Positions 24,388-33,255 are shown, numbered from the stretch's first letter. The stretch: 36,012 nt of DNA from an uncultured Lachnospiraceae bacterium (GCA_910578845.1 CAJTSL010000032.1:1-36012), one strand, 5' to 3'. The notes: generated by a model not told the origin, from the sequence alone. Translations and numbers: made by a program.

Positions 24388-24433
24388 ATATCACCATGCC
24401 TTTCTGTTCCCCTCATTTGTATGATATGTAGGC

Positions 24434-25549
24434 TTACGCCTTCGCATGTTCCGGCAACAGCTCTACCTGCTTCCCCTGCGCGCGTAACACCTTAGCCGCC
24501 TTTAACTGCTCACTGAAATTATCATCCCGATAATAGATTTGCATGCGCGGCGCATGATGTGCCGTCATGACGTTCTGCCGCTCCATCGCTAATAGCAGGT
24601 CATCTACCGATACCATAAAGCCAATCGCCGGGGACATCTTCCCAAAGCGGCTAAGGAGCGTATCATATCTGCCCCCTTTGACAATAGCGTCGCCGACCCC
24701 ATAAGTATACCCTTTGAAAATAATCCCCGTATAATAATTATACTTGCTTAGCATAGTCAAGTCAAAAGAAACGTACCGCTCCACTCCATAATCACACAAT
24801 ATCTGGTATACCTGTTCTAGGCGCTCTACTGCGGCGCGCGAGCGATCATTGTTCACTGCTTTTTTCGCTTCTTTTAGCGCATCTGTTGAGCCGAACAAAT
24901 CACTCGTTTTTAGTAAAACATCTTTGTCTTTGACATGCTTATCGGCAAGCAATTCTTCTGCCCCAAAATAATTCTTACCAGAGATCAATTCCCGCAGCGT
25001 CAGTTCTGTCTCTTCATCCAAACCAGCCTGTGCACAGATCCCTTTGAAATATTCCAGATTGCCGATGCTTACCTGAAAATCGGATAACCCAGCATGGTAA
25101 AGAGATTCTATTGTCATGGCGATCATCTCCGCGTCTGCATAAACGGAAGGATCTCCTACCAGCTCCGCGCCCATTTGCGTTGCTTCTTTGAGTTTTCCCT
25201 GTAAATTGGAATTATTCGTAAAAGTGTTCCCCTGATAACAGAATCGGATCGGTGACTCCTCCTCCATAAAATATTTCGCAGCACATCTGGCTATTGACGG
25301 CGTGAAATCCGGGCGAAGCACGAGGGTATTCCCTTCCTTATCAAAAAATTTATACAGCTCCTTCGATGGCGTTGTACCTACTTCTTTCGAAAAAACGTCA
25401 AAAAACTCAAAAGTAGGCGTTTGAATGTCCCGGTATCCAAATCCATGGATTTTATCTAACAGAAGTTTTTCCACTTCCATTTTCCGCGCTTTCTCCTCGC
25501 CATATATATCCCTGACGCCTTCCGGGGTATGTACCAATTTCTTACTCAT
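24434..25549 (-). CDS. hisZ: ATP phosphoribosyltransferase regulatory subunit HisZ
   Basis: A 371-aa histidyl-tRNA-synthetase-like protein without an anticodon-binding domain, the regulatory partner of short HisG. It shows the class II synthetase core: TPEGVRDIYGEE at the start, LRPDFTPSIAR (motif 2 region), and YYTGIIFKGYTYGVGDAIVKGGRYD near the C-terminus. ATG at 25549 (MSKKLVHTPEG) is the family start, 13 bases from AAAGGAG; the frame opens earlier at 25585. It is the first gene of the his operon and has a consensus promoter about 90 bases upstream. Confidence 0.96.
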   Translation of the reverse strand: MSKKLVHTPEGVRDIYGEEKARKMEVEKLLLDKIHGFGYRDIQTPTFEFFDVFSKEVGTTPSKELYKFFDKEGNTLVLRPDFTPSIARCAAKYFMEEESPIRFCYQGNTFTNNSNLQGKLKEATQMGAELVGDPSVYADAEMIAMTIESLYHAGLSDFQVSIGNLEYFKGICAQAGLDEETELTLRELISGKNYFGAEELLADKHVKDKDVLLKTSDLFGSTDALKEAKKAVNNDRSRAAVERLEQVYQILCDYGVERYVSFDLTMLSKYNYYTGIIFKGYTYGVGDAIVKGGRYDTLLSRFGKMSPAIGFMVSVDDLLLAMERQNVMTAHHAPRMQIYYRDDNFSEQLKAAKVLRAQGKQVELLPEHAKA

Positions 25550-25638
25550 CGTATCGTATATGCTCCTTTCTATACAGACAGCCACTTTATTCTGGTAAAG
25601 AATTAACTCATTAATGCGCTAACACAACAAATATAAGT

Positions 25639-25667
25639 AGTATAGCCGATATCATACCATTTGTCAA
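25639..25667 (-). promoter_or_regulatory. Promoter of the histidine operon
   Basis: Minus-strand TTGACA (25662-25667, perfect) and TATACT (25639-25644, five of six) are spaced by 17 bases. The -35 ends one base from the recU stop codon. The predicted leader is about 83 bases, too short for a T-box riboswitch. Confidence 0.82.
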
Positions 25668-25668
25668 A

Positions 25669-26205
25669 TTATTCCGCTCTATCATCCAAATCTTTTTGTA
25701 ACATATCCAAATATGGCACCAATATGCCATGTTTTCTTGGCAGCACATAGGCAGGGTTTAATTCTTCATACCGGAAGCTTTTCCTTCCCCCTTCTTTTGC
25801 CCTATCCCAGAAGAAACGAAGCATCTCATAAGGCAGATAATAGAAAATATCTTTATGAGAATAATATATGAGGAAAAAAGCAATCCCATTTTGTTTCTCA
25901 AACTGCTCCATGAACGCGACCTGATGCTCATGGATATTTTGTAGCGCAAACGTATCAGACGCACACTCTTTGGCATCAAAGCAGACGGGGATCCCCTGTA
26001 CGGCGCCAATATAGTCTACTGTGCTCTTCTGTTCAAAATAAGCTAACGTAATGTGCCTGCTCTGCTTATCAATCGTAATCGGGGTAATTGGCGTAGGGAT
26101 TTTCTGAATCAAGGCAAGGCCATTTTCCAAATATTTCTCGTTTGTGCGATTAATCAAATCTTCCAATGTAGAGCCACGAAGCCCTCTAGAATTCCATGTT
26201 GCCAT
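25669..26205 (-). CDS. recU: Holliday junction resolvase RecU
   Basis: A 178-aa Firmicutes RecU that cuts four-way junctions during recombination and chromosome segregation. The nuclease residues are visible as Asp64 (STVDYIG), Asp77, Lys79 and Glu80 (CFDAKE), and Gln95 (HEHQV). The N-terminal WNSRGLRGSTLEDLIN segment is typical. In Bacillus recU is next to pbp1; here it follows a pseudouridine synthase after 196 bases of repeat-rich sequence and is followed immediately by the his promoter. Confidence 0.95.
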   Translation of the reverse strand: MATWNSRGLRGSTLEDLINRTNEKYLENGLALIQKIPTPITPITIDKQSRHITLAYFEQKSTVDYIGAVQGIPVCFDAKECASDTFALQNIHEHQVAFMEQFEKQNGIAFFLIYYSHKDIFYYLPYEMLRFFWDRAKEGGRKSFRYEELNPAYVLPRKHGILVPYLDMLQKDLDDRAE

Positions 26206-26223
26206 ACACTGCCTTTATCCTCC

Positions 26224-26363
26224 GTTCCTGCTAAATCGCCGTTCCTGCTAAGCCGCCCTTCCTATCTATTGGTCTGCCATATCCATTGATCTAACACCTT
26301 ATCCATTGGTCTAACCCGCCTTAACCGTTGGCCTGACTCGCCTTATCCGTTGGCCTGGCCCGC
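26224..26363 (-). repeat. Imperfect 22-bp tandem repeat upstream of recU
   Basis: Three clean 22-base units lie at 26298-26319, 26320-26341 and 26342-26363 (pattern CTTATCCGTTGGCCTGGCCC). Decayed copies precede them at about 26260-26297, and two copies of a related element, GTTCCTGCTAA, lie at 26224-26258. The array fills most of the 196-base gap before recU; I see no gene or clear terminator in it. Confidence 0.75.
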
Positions 26364-26401
26364 CCTATCCATAATGCTTCTCGTCTATATGAAAGCCGTT
26401 A

Positions 26402-27379
26402 TCATGAAAAGCCGTCATCCGCCACCTGCCCGAAAATTTCTGGCATTGGCGCCATAAACGCCCTTTCGCTGAGATCGGCCCAGATCCCTTCCATAGGTGG
26501 GAAAACTACACGATATGCATGTAAAAGCTGATGATTAACATCATATTTCTGCCGGTATTTCTCGTTCCATGCCCTATCGCCATATTTGTAATCACCAAGC
26601 AGCGGATGCCCGATACTGGAAAGGTGCGCGCGGATCTGATGGGATTTCCCGGTTATCAGCTCCACCTCTAACAATGTCTTATCCGCTTCCTGCCTGATTG
26701 GAAGATATCTTGTACAGATATAAGAGGCCTTTGGGCGCCCCGCGTCCCTGTCTATCGTCACTGTATTATGCTTTTCATCTTTATATAAATATCCCTCAAT
26801 TGTTTTCTCTTCCGCAATGGTTCCTTTTACATACAACCTATAGAACTTATGTAAACTTCTCGTCTTCAATAGATCGGAAAGCATCTGCGCTCCCTGGACT
26901 GTTTTCGCACATAACACAATCCCGCTTGTATTCCTATCTAGCCGGTTACAAGCCGATGGCTTAAATGTACGTAATTCCTCCGGTGTTATAGCCTGTCCGC
27001 CTAACAAATAGGCGATCAGGCATTCATTGAAAGAAAGATCTTCTTTCGCCGCTTTCTGCGTCAAAATGCCTGCCGGCTTATCGGCAAGCAGGACATGGGA
27101 ATTCTCATAGAGAACCGATATGGCATCCTGACATACGTCCTTACTGCCCATATCCGTTTTTCCCATAAACTTCTGTAACGTTTCATCCTGAAAATAAACG
27201 GTCACAACATCCCCGGGAGATATCTTCTCGCTCCCTTCTGCCTTTTTGCCGTTTAATACAATATTCTTTTTGCGTAGCATTTTATATAAGAAACCATTCC
27301 CGGCTTCTGGCAGAAGCTTATGCAAATATTTATCAAACCGTTGCCCGGCTTCCCGCTCTGTAATCGTTTTTTGGTACAT
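26402..27379 (-). CDS. RluA-family pseudouridine synthase (RluC/RluD type)
   Basis: A 325-aa enzyme that converts specific uridines of 23S rRNA to pseudouridine. An S4 RNA-binding domain fills about residues 12-65 (RFDKYLHKLLPEAG, VVLNGKKAEG-like region). The synthase domain carries the catalytic Asp148 in NRLDRNTSGI, plus LITGKSHQIRAHLSSIGHPLLGD-type sequence near residue 240. The exact rRNA site cannot be told from sequence. It lies downstream of an unknown membrane protein on the same strand. Confidence 0.93.
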   Translation of the reverse strand: MYQKTITEREAGQRFDKYLHKLLPEAGNGFLYKMLRKKNIVLNGKKAEGSEKISPGDVVTVYFQDETLQKFMGKTDMGSKDVCQDAISVLYENSHVLLADKPAGILTQKAAKEDLSFNECLIAYLLGGQAITPEELRTFKPSACNRLDRNTSGIVLCAKTVQGAQMLSDLLKTRSLHKFYRLYVKGTIAEEKTIEGYLYKDEKHNTVTIDRDAGRPKASYICTRYLPIRQEADKTLLEVELITGKSHQIRAHLSSIGHPLLGDYKYGDRAWNEKYRQKYDVNHQLLHAYRVVFPPMEGIWADLSERAFMAPMPEIFGQVADDGFS

Positions 27380-27425
27380 TTTAAATTCTATCCCCGTCTG
27401 TCCCTTTATTGGCGCAACATAAGCA

Positions 27426-28007
27426 TCATGATAATGAAATGGAGTAAAGCATACGTATCATATCTTCTTTTTCCCTATGTTCTTCCACTTCCGAATTATG
27501 CAACTGACCGAGTCGGTCTATATATTTATCCAAATTGGTGAAAATTTTGACACATATATTTTTATAACCGTCTTGCACAAACATCTGTCCTAGATGTTTC
27601 GTTCCTTCGGCAACATTACATTTAGGATTTTCCGTGTATGCGCAAAGCGTATTTCCCTTTAACACCATATGGCTGATCGGGAAGCTTTGTTGATAAGAAG
27701 TAAAATACATATCATAAAAGCCAGTCAGTTTGCCATCATAGGCAGATATTCTCTCATGCGCTTCTTCGCTACAGCCAGTTGCCCTAAGAAACATGATGGC
27801 ATTGACAGCGCTCTTACAGGCGGGAAGGCATCCAAGCACAGCCACGATCGTTAAAAGGTTCTTATTGCTTCCGGTGGAATAAATCCCTAACCCATATATG
27901 GCAAGTGACAGGGCAAAGAATAACACCGTCCGCACTATGCTCTCTTTTTTCTTATATTTGATATATCCGAAACTGCCTTTTGGTACTGCCCATTTCCTCT
28001 GTTTCAT
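27426..28007 (-). CDS. Unknown membrane protein, two helices
   Basis: A 193-aa protein with a basic N-terminus and two adjacent membrane segments (about residues 25-43 and 49-73), followed by a soluble domain of about 115 residues. That domain contains several Cys and the stretch HLGQMFVQDGYKNICVKIFTNLDKYIDRL. No family is recognised; the compact layout resembles conserved Lachnospiraceae membrane proteins with no assigned role. It is flanked by the SDR gene (17 bases upstream) and the RluA-type gene (46 bases downstream) on the same strand. Confidence 0.8.
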   Translation of the reverse strand: MKQRKWAVPKGSFGYIKYKKKESIVRTVLFFALSLAIYGLGIYSTGSNKNLLTIVAVLGCLPACKSAVNAIMFLRATGCSEEAHERISAYDGKLTGFYDMYFTSYQQSFPISHMVLKGNTLCAYTENPKCNVAEGTKHLGQMFVQDGYKNICVKIFTNLDKYIDRLGQLHNSEVEEHREKEDMIRMLYSISLS

Positions 28008-28024
28008 GAAACGCCTCCGCTTTC

Positions 28025-28789
28025 TTAGTCAATTATGCCTCTCGTCATTAGGTATAATAATTTCATCGGTATGCCATATAGGGATATTGCTTTCCGCTTC
28101 TTGCAATCCCGCAATGCCTTTTGTACTACCTTTTCCGGTTTTACCATCGTTATTTTCTTCAGTGCGCCCATCTCCCCATATCTGCCATAAGCATGATGGA
28201 GGAATGAGGTCTTTACCGGCCCCGGACACACCACCGTCACATAGATGCCCTTTTTCTTTAGTTCCTTCCTAAGCGCCCGGCCAAAAGAGCAGACATATGC
28301 TTTGGATGCTGCATAAACTGCAAAATCAGGCTGTGGCAAAAATGCTGCGCCCGAAGACATCTGTATGATTTTGCTTCCTTTTCGCATATAAGGAAGGCAG
28401 AATTTCGTCATCTGCGTTAAGGCGAACACATTTAAGCGGACTGTGTCCGCGACTTCATCCCTGCTTAATTTCTCAAATGAACCGTAAATTCCCATGCCAG
28501 CACAGTTGATCAAGACAGATATTGCCGGGTTTCGTATCATTAGTACCTCTGCAAACCGGGAAAGCTTGCTCTCATCCGTAATGTCAATGACAATCGTCCT
28601 CACCTTAATGCTTCTTCCATGCCGCTCGTGCGCTCCTTGCGCCGTCAATTCCTCTGCAAGCTCTTCTAACGCATTCCTTCTTCTGGCAAGCAGCCAAATC
28701 TCATCTGTCCTTTCTAGGCTCCCGATTAACTGTCTGGCAAATTCCCTGCCCATTCCTGATGAGGCGCCCGTAATAATTGCGATATTCAT
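28025..28789 (-). CDS. Short-chain dehydrogenase/reductase (SDR)
   Basis: A 254-aa classical SDR oxidoreductase. From this start the nucleotide-binding TGASSGMG is at residues 7-14, NCAGMGIYG follows later, the catalytic Ser is in MSSGAAF, and the Tyr and Lys are in YAASKAY. PGPVKTSF follows. The Gly pattern and the early basic residues leave NAD versus NADP preference open. ATG at 28789 follows AAAGGGG by seven bases; the longer frame to 28816 has no support. The substrate is unknown. Confidence 0.9.
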   Translation of the reverse strand: MNIAIITGASSGMGREFARQLIGSLERTDEIWLLARRRNALEELAEELTAQGAHERHGRSIKVRTIVIDITDESKLSRFAEVLMIRNPAISVLINCAGMGIYGSFEKLSRDEVADTVRLNVFALTQMTKFCLPYMRKGSKIIQMSSGAAFLPQPDFAVYAASKAYVCSFGRALRKELKKKGIYVTVVCPGPVKTSFLHHAYGRYGEMGALKKITMVKPEKVVQKALRDCKKRKAISLYGIPMKLLYLMTRGIID

Positions 28790-28830
28790 TCCTACACCCC
28801 TTTCGCTGGCTAACATAATAGAAAATCCCT

Positions 28831-30783
28831 TTATTTTTTGCGCTGATGTACATTGCGAATAGTCTTTTTCTTCGTTTTTATCTTCTGCTTCTCCTGCTGT
28901 CTGCCGATCGGCATCTTCTGCTTTTTAGCATTGTCTTTCTTACGATGCGGGTTCCTCATATCAAAGTCCTTATTGTCAATGCTCTTACGCATGTTTCTCG
29001 GACGGATCAGACAGTCTTTGTCAAAGCCAATTAAATCCTCTCTCCCCGCCTTGACCAACGCCTCTTTTACCAGCTCGTAATTCTTCGGATTGCTATATTG
29101 AATAAGCGCGCGCTGCATCGCTTTTTCATGCGGGTTTTTGCATACATAAACAGGCTGCATGTCCCTTGGGTCAATTCCGGTATAGTACATCACTGTAGAT
29201 ACGGTAGACGGCGTCGGATAAAAATCTTGTACCTGCTCTGGCATATAGCCCAGTTTTTTCAAATACAGCGCCAGCTCTATGGCTTCTTTCAGCGTAGAAC
29301 CCGGATGAGAAGACATCAAATAAGGCACCAGGAACTGTTTCATGCCAAGCCTCTGGTTTATTTTATCATATTTTTGTACAAAACGCTCATAAACTGCTCG
29401 CCCCGGTTTTCCCATTTTAGATAAGACCGCATCCGCGATATGCTCCGGCGCTACTTTTAGTTGTCCGCTGATATGATAGGCCACTAATTCTTCAAAGAAA
29501 GTGTCGTCTTCATCCGCCAGAAGATAGTCGAAGCGTATGCCTGAACGGATAAACACTTTCTTAATGCCGGGTAACGCCCGTAGCTTACGGAGCAGCTCCA
29601 AATAGTCGGTATGAGAGACTTCTAAGTTTGGGCATGGCTTAGGGAACAAGCACTGCCTGTCTTTACAAACGCCTTTTGTCATCTGCTTCTGACAGGAAGG
29701 ATGCCGGAAGTTTGCCGTAGGGCCTCCTACATCATGGATATATCCCTTAAAATCCGGCTCCTGTATCATCTTCTCTGCTTCTTCTATAATAGATGCATGG
29801 CTCCTTGTCTGTATCGTCCTGCCCTGATGGAACGTCAGCGCACAGAAGTTACAGCCGCCATAACAACCCCGATTGCTGATCAAGGAAAACTTAATTTCCG
29901 CAATAGCAGGAACACCTCCTTTGGCTTCATAAGAAGGATGGTATGTCCGCATAAAAGGAAGCGCATAGACTGCATCCATCTCTTCTGTCGTAAGCGGTTC
30001 CTGTGGCGGGTTCTGTACCACATAAACCTGATGGGGATACTCTTCTAATAAAGCCTTGCCGGTATAAGAATCCGTGTTCTGGTACTGAATGGCAAAGCTT
30101 TCGGCATACCGGCGGGGCATCTCTTTCATCTCTTCATAAGAGGGCAGCGTCACGCTCTCGTAAATGCCGGAAACATCTTTAGTCTTATAGACAGTCCCCG
30201 GGATAAACGTGATATCTTTTACGGCAATGCCGGCTGCTAAAGCGTCCGCAATCTCCACGATTGATTTCTCCCCCATGCCATAAGAAATCAAATCTGCCTG
30301 GGAATCCAATAAAATCGAGCGTTTCAGCTTATCTGCCCAATAGTCATAATGCGCAAGCCTCCTAAGGCTTGCTTCGATGCCGCCAAGGATGATCGGTATA
30401 TCCTTATACGTTTTGCGGATCAGGTTGCCATAAACGACCGTTGCATAATCAGGCCTTTTATACGCTTCACCTCCCGGAGTATAAGCATCGCTTTGTCTAT
30501 GTTTCTTAGAGACATAATAATGGTTTACCATAGAATCCATATTGCCCGCAGAAACAAGAAACGCAAGCCGCGGCCTTCCCAAAGCCAAAATGCTGTTGTC
30601 ATCCTTCCAGTCCGGCTGCGAAATAATGCCAACGCTGTATCCGTTCGCTTCTAACACCCGGCTGATAATGGCATGTCCGAAAGACGGATGATCCACATAG
30701 GCATCTCCTATGATATATACGAAATCGAGCTGCTCTATGCCTGCCTGTTCCATATCTTCTTTTGATATCGGTAAAAATCCCAT
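28831..30783 (-). CDS. YgiQ family radical SAM protein
   Basis: A 650-aa YgiQ-type radical SAM protein. The N-terminal region (about residues 20-200; FVYIIGDAYVDHPSFGHAII, YGNLIRKTYKDIPIILGGIEAS) is the characteristic domain, followed by the cluster motif CYGGCNFC near residue 308 and the downstream VSTVMYYTGIDP region. The last 60 residues are Lys/Arg-rich and probably disordered. The biochemical role is unknown in the family. The Shine-Dalgarno region overlaps the stop of the upstream RsuA-HAD gene (ten-base gap), indicating one transcript. Confidence 0.93.
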   Translation of the reverse strand: MGFLPISKEDMEQAGIEQLDFVYIIGDAYVDHPSFGHAIISRVLEANGYSVGIISQPDWKDDNSILALGRPRLAFLVSAGNMDSMVNHYYVSKKHRQSDAYTPGGEAYKRPDYATVVYGNLIRKTYKDIPIILGGIEASLRRLAHYDYWADKLKRSILLDSQADLISYGMGEKSIVEIADALAAGIAVKDITFIPGTVYKTKDVSGIYESVTLPSYEEMKEMPRRYAESFAIQYQNTDSYTGKALLEEYPHQVYVVQNPPQEPLTTEEMDAVYALPFMRTYHPSYEAKGGVPAIAEIKFSLISNRGCYGGCNFCALTFHQGRTIQTRSHASIIEEAEKMIQEPDFKGYIHDVGGPTANFRHPSCQKQMTKGVCKDRQCLFPKPCPNLEVSHTDYLELLRKLRALPGIKKVFIRSGIRFDYLLADEDDTFFEELVAYHISGQLKVAPEHIADAVLSKMGKPGRAVYERFVQKYDKINQRLGMKQFLVPYLMSSHPGSTLKEAIELALYLKKLGYMPEQVQDFYPTPSTVSTVMYYTGIDPRDMQPVYVCKNPHEKAMQRALIQYSNPKNYELVKEALVKAGREDLIGFDKDCLIRPRNMRKSIDNKDFDMRNPHRKKDNAKKQKMPIGRQQEKQKIKTKKKTIRNVHQRKK

Positions 30784-30793
30784 ACGTTAATCC

Positions 30794-32239
30794 TCATGCT
30801 CCTTCGACCGGTACTGCCGGCCTATACAAAAACTGCAAATCCGTATAATCATGAATATAAAAATCGGCAAGCGACCGCTTCTCCTCATCCTGCGCTACAG
30901 AATTTTCATCATAAACGGCACACACTGTCATGCCCGCAGCCTGCCCTGCCATAATGCCGTGCACAATATCTTCAAATACAAGACAGCGCGCCGGGCTTAC
31001 GGCAAGGGTTTTAGCCGTCGCAAGATAGACATCCGGTTCCGGTTTTCCTTTCTTGACTTCACATCCTGTCGTAATGCATGTAAAATGAGCATCCAGCGCA
31101 TGTGCCGCTATGACGTTTTCTACCAGTTCCCTGGAATTGCTTGTGGCAATGCCTAGTTTTTTGTGCTTTTGCATACAATATTCAATGAATTCACGAACTC
31201 CCTCTTTTAATGGGACTTCATGAGTATATTTATCCCACGCCATCCTGTTCCAGTCTGCTTTGATCTGCTCAATTTCGTCCGGGATCTGGAACATCTCTTT
31301 AAAATAGAGCGCCGTTTCGCTAAAGCTTCGCCCACCTATCATCTCCTGTAGATTCTCCGGCACCTCTTTGCCAAATTTCCCGAGATATTCAACATCAATA
31401 GCATGCCAAAGCCACATCGAGTCCACCAAAGAGCCATCCAAATCGAAAATAATGGCATCATAGTCTTCTAAGTCTAACATCTTTTGCGGCTGTTCCTGCA
31501 ATAATTGACCTGTCTGAGACGGTTTCCTTACATTTTGTTCGTTTATAGTTTGTAATGCTATGATTTCTTCTTTGGTCAATTTCCGGTACTCTCCTATATT
31601 TAAATTCCCATCAAGGATAAGATTCCCCATGCGGATTCTTTTCAAATGCATTACCCGGTTACCGACTGCCTGGAGCATCCTTTTTACCTGATGGAACTTT
31701 CCTTCCGTAATGGTTAACATAATCTTATATTCTGCCAGTATAGCAACTTTTGCCGGAAGCGTCTTTCTTTTCTCTCCAATGTCTACGCCCTGTTCAAGCG
31801 CATATTTTTGATCCTGCGTCAGTGGATCTGCCAAGACGCATTCATATGCCTTTTCCACATGCCTGCCTGGCGCAAGAAGCGCATGCGAGAGGGCGCCGTC
31901 GTTTGTTAATAGCAACAGGCCTTCCGTGTCTTTATCCAGCCTGCCTACCGGGAATAAATCCGTCCTGCCAGTGTCTTTTAACAGCGACACTACTGTCTTT
32001 TCTTTCTTATCCTCCGTTGCAGAGATTACGCCTGCCGGTTTATATAACATATAATAAACATACTTCTCGTACACACAAGGGACATTTCGGTAACAAATCT
32101 CATCCAATCCTTCCTGCACCTGATGTTCGCTCTGCCGGACGATGACTCCGTTTACTGATACTAAGCCATTTTTGATATCCTTTTTCAGGCTGCTCCTTGT
32201 CCCATATTTCATATCGCTTAAATATTTGTCCAGACGCAT
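30794..32239 (-). CDS. RsuA-type pseudouridine synthase fused to a HAD phosphatase
   Basis: A 481-aa two-enzyme fusion. Residues 1-50 are an S4 RNA-binding domain and 58-230 a 16S-rRNA-type pseudouridine synthase with catalytic Asp102 (GRLDKDTEG). After a Gln-rich linker (about 231-257) comes a beta-phosphoglucomutase-like HAD hydrolase: DLDGS at 266-270, Thr366-Ser367, Lys399 and ED at 423-424. Both halves look complete and the frame is unbroken, so this is not a frameshift artefact as far as the sequence shows. The HAD substrate is unknown. The start follows AGAGGA. Confidence 0.93.
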   Translation of the reverse strand: MRLDKYLSDMKYGTRSSLKKDIKNGLVSVNGVIVRQSEHQVQEGLDEICYRNVPCVYEKYVYYMLYKPAGVISATEDKKEKTVVSLLKDTGRTDLFPVGRLDKDTEGLLLLTNDGALSHALLAPGRHVEKAYECVLADPLTQDQKYALEQGVDIGEKRKTLPAKVAILAEYKIMLTITEGKFHQVKRMLQAVGNRVMHLKRIRMGNLILDGNLNIGEYRKLTKEEIIALQTINEQNVRKPSQTGQLLQEQPQKMLDLEDYDAIIFDLDGSLVDSMWLWHAIDVEYLGKFGKEVPENLQEMIGGRSFSETALYFKEMFQIPDEIEQIKADWNRMAWDKYTHEVPLKEGVREFIEYCMQKHKKLGIATSNSRELVENVIAAHALDAHFTCITTGCEVKKGKPEPDVYLATAKTLAVSPARCLVFEDIVHGIMAGQAAGMTVCAVYDENSVAQDEEKRSLADFYIHDYTDLQFLYRPAVPVEGA

Positions 32240-32307
32240 ATCGGCTTATCCTCTTTACATATAATGAAATGAAAAACATGCAGACAGGGTTAAAACGGTG
32301 AGCGCAT

Positions 32308-33255
32308 ATGACTAACATATTATGGAAAGGCAAAGATTCTTTGATGCAGTTTCTCTTTACCCTGCTTTCCCTCTATCTGACTTATCTGCTCCTATGTTAT
32401 CCCGTGCAGGCACTCTCCCTTGCCTCCACTGGCCTGCTCCTTTGGTTCCAGAAAATGATCCCGACACTGCTTCCCTTTATGATTCTCTCTGGTGTAATGA
32501 TCCGCTTGAACCTGACGGAGCGTTTCGCCAAATTTTTCCATCCACTGTTCCATAAAATCTGGGGCACGTCCCTAAACGGCTCTTATGCCATCTTAATGGG
32601 GATGCTCTGCGGTTTCCCAATGGGAGCAAGAGTCATCGGGCAGTTATGCCTCTCCGGAAAATTATCGGAGAGTGAAGGCGCCTATTTGCTTGCCTTCTGC
32701 AACAATATCGGCCCGATTTATTTCTTAAGCTTCGTCATGGGAACCTTGTCCCTCACCGGGAATTATATACCGTTCCTCATCATGTATGGCGTACCGCTTT
32801 GTTATGGCACGCTGCTGCGCCTTTTTCACCCGAAAAAGCATATGGATTTCCCTGCCTATGCCAAGACGCCGCAAACAAACGTCCCTCTTCTTCGTGCGAT
32901 AGACGATTCTGTCGTTTCCGCTCTAATAGGAATTGGAAAATTAGGAGGCTATATGGTCTTTTTTAACCTTCTCAATATTATGCTGCTACCGTTTTCCAAA
33001 TTGCCGGAACGATTTCTATCATTTTGTAACTGCATTCTCGAAATTACAAGCGGCATCAGCCGTGCCGGAAAGCCAGAGTGCCTGATGATACTGATCCTAT
33101 TGCCATTTGGGGGGTTTTCCTGTATATCACAGACTTATAGCATGATCAAAGACACCAATCTTTCCATTGTGCAATACCTCTGGCACAAAATAATCCAGAC
33201 CGCGATCACTGCGGTTATCTACGCCGCCTTCTACGCCGCTTCTTACAGCCTCTAA
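32308..33255 (+). CDS. YlbJ-like nucleoside-recognition domain membrane protein
   Basis: A 315-aa polytopic membrane protein with the Gate/nucleoside-recognition layout: MLCGFPMGARVIGQL and FCNNIGPIYFLSF in the first half and a related LLPFGGFSCISQTYSM in the second. The sporulation integral membrane protein YlbJ has this pattern, and Bacillus ylbJ is the neighbour of coaD, as is nearly true here. It is shorter than Bacillus YlbJ (about 400 aa). The start at 32308 has a weak GGTGA; an alternative ATG at 32344 follows AAAGG by 13 bases. Its 3' end overlaps the convergent amidase gene by 41 bases. Confidence 0.8.
   Translation: MTNILWKGKDSLMQFLFTLLSLYLTYLLLCYPVQALSLASTGLLLWFQKMIPTLLPFMILSGVMIRLNLTERFAKFFHPLFHKIWGTSLNGSYAILMGMLCGFPMGARVIGQLCLSGKLSESEGAYLLAFCNNIGPIYFLSFVMGTLSLTGNYIPFLIMYGVPLCYGTLLRLFHPKKHMDFPAYAKTPQTNVPLLRAIDDSVVSALIGIGKLGGYMVFFNLLNIMLLPFSKLPERFLSFCNCILEITSGISRAGKPECLMILILLPFGGFSCISQTYSMIKDTNLSIVQYLWHKIIQTAITAVIYAAFYAASYSL

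Noticed and set aside
25550..25668. T-box riboswitch before hisZ
   Set aside because: The space from the promoter to the start is about 83 bases and no T-box sequence (such as TGGNACCGCG) is visible.
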